Assembly (NCBI GenBank): GCA_016787295.1
Contig: JAEUUX010000084.1
Coordinates: 1-42,918 of the forward strand
Source: Chitinophagales bacterium
GTDB taxonomy: Bacteria > Bacteroidota > Bacteroidia > Chitinophagales > UBA2359
DNA length: 42,918 nt
Direction of reading: 5' to 3'
The position numbers and the translations under genes are program-made. Below, one piece after another: positions 42,571 through 42,918 of the stretch. How positions within the stretch are numbered: position 1 is the first letter of the stretch; every line of letters begins with the position of its first letter. Under the pieces are notes generated by a model that saw nothing but the letters and a program-made list of their open reading frames with translations, did not search any database and was not told the origin of the DNA.

Positions 42571-42918
42571 CGCACATCTGCCTACACTATTTTCGTCACC
42601 CGAAATAGTGCTGTTTCGGTCGTTGAGGCATGAAAGTCACGGTTAAATAGACAAAGAATGATAAATTGCCTCAACGATTGCCTACATTTTGTGGTAGCTA
42701 ATACAATAAAACAGACAAAATGCCTGCGATTTTTCTTGCTACCACAAAATTAAGCAAAGACCACAGCACGCCGGACGAATCCACTCGAAAAAAGAACACC
42801 CTTTTTTGCTTCTTTTTTGGGTGAGCAAAAAAGATGAATCACCATTTGTCATTTACGGTAATAGTATTTCGAGGAACGGCAAATGGTCGTTAATTGATGT
42901 TACATTTGGGGGCGAGTG
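42571..42918. other. Intergenic region with several inverted repeats
   Basis: No gene seen up to the window edge. Inverted repeats are CACTATTTTCG/CGAAATAGTG near 42585-42610, CGTTGAGGCA/TGCCTCAACG near 42620-42677, and the pair listed at 42686-42750. This density of palindromes suggests remnants of small mobile elements or a regulatory region for a gene beyond the window. Confidence 0.5.
42686..42750. repeat. 13-bp inverted repeat sharing the 28.9-kb motif
   Basis: ATTTTGTGGTAGC (42686-42698) and its exact complement (42738-42750) enclose 39 bases. The left arm lies in the 18-base sequence also found at 28875-28892. Confidence 0.6.

Overview
The window looks like a chromosomal segment of a Bacteroidota bacterium, probably a gliding Saprospiria/Chitinophagia/Cytophagia-type organism. 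The signs are a GldA-type gliding ABC ATPase, a large secreted protein with a gliding-motility/type IX secretion (type B) C-terminal domain, many promoters with the Bacteroidota -7 box TAnnTTTG, few Shine-Dalgarno sequences, AT-rich spacers, and a tmRNA whose reconstructed tag (GNNAYRMAA) has the G-x-x-x-Y-x-M-A-A form seen in this phylum. No species can be named from the sequence alone.

Layout. Positions 1-1.6 kb hold the start of an Rpn/PD-(D/E)XK gene and a membrane GT2 glycosyltransferase, both on the minus strand. An exopolysaccharide/capsule locus runs 2.3-12.2 kb on the plus strand: CheY-like receiver, receiver-like/phosphoglycosyl-transferase fusion, two GT2 enzymes, a Wzz/Wzc-like co-polymerase preceded by a predicted three-way-junction RNA leader, a GT8, a Wzx-type flippase and a GT-B enzyme. 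Strong terminators follow the Wzc-like gene and the last gene. Housekeeping genes occupy 12.5-21.2 kb: thrS, a broken Rpn gene, gldA, a zinc-ribbon/NIF3 pair, superoxide dismutase, an outer-membrane barrel and hemL.

The most unusual part is 21.4-26.9 kb, all on the minus strand. It contains a PD-(D/E)XK nuclease-like protein, an LRR-Roc-COR-TIR protein, and an EAD11-like/TIR protein, which together look like an NLR-like anti-phage or conflict module. About 0.15 kb downstream begins a tandem array of five ~158-bp units. Each reads as a miniature small-RNA gene: a -7-like box, a 5' hairpin usually with a GNRA loop, a variable middle hairpin and a terminator hairpin with compensatory base changes. 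A diverged relative with its own terminator lies at 42.5 kb.

From 27 to 42.4 kb come an M42 peptidase, an Mpo1-like protein, an AT-rich putative lipoprotein, ychF, the T9SS-type surface protein, a DUF3467 protein, tmRNA, a class V aminotransferase, a possible membrane cytochrome, a di-heme peroxidase behind a perfect 20-bp palindrome, a GNGPSL-motif protein, a PAP2 phosphatase, a DUF4129 protein and a monoacylglycerol-lipase-like hydrolase. Three copies of a GC-rich ~110-bp interspersed repeat sit in spacers at 12.3, 31.2 and 35.3 kb.
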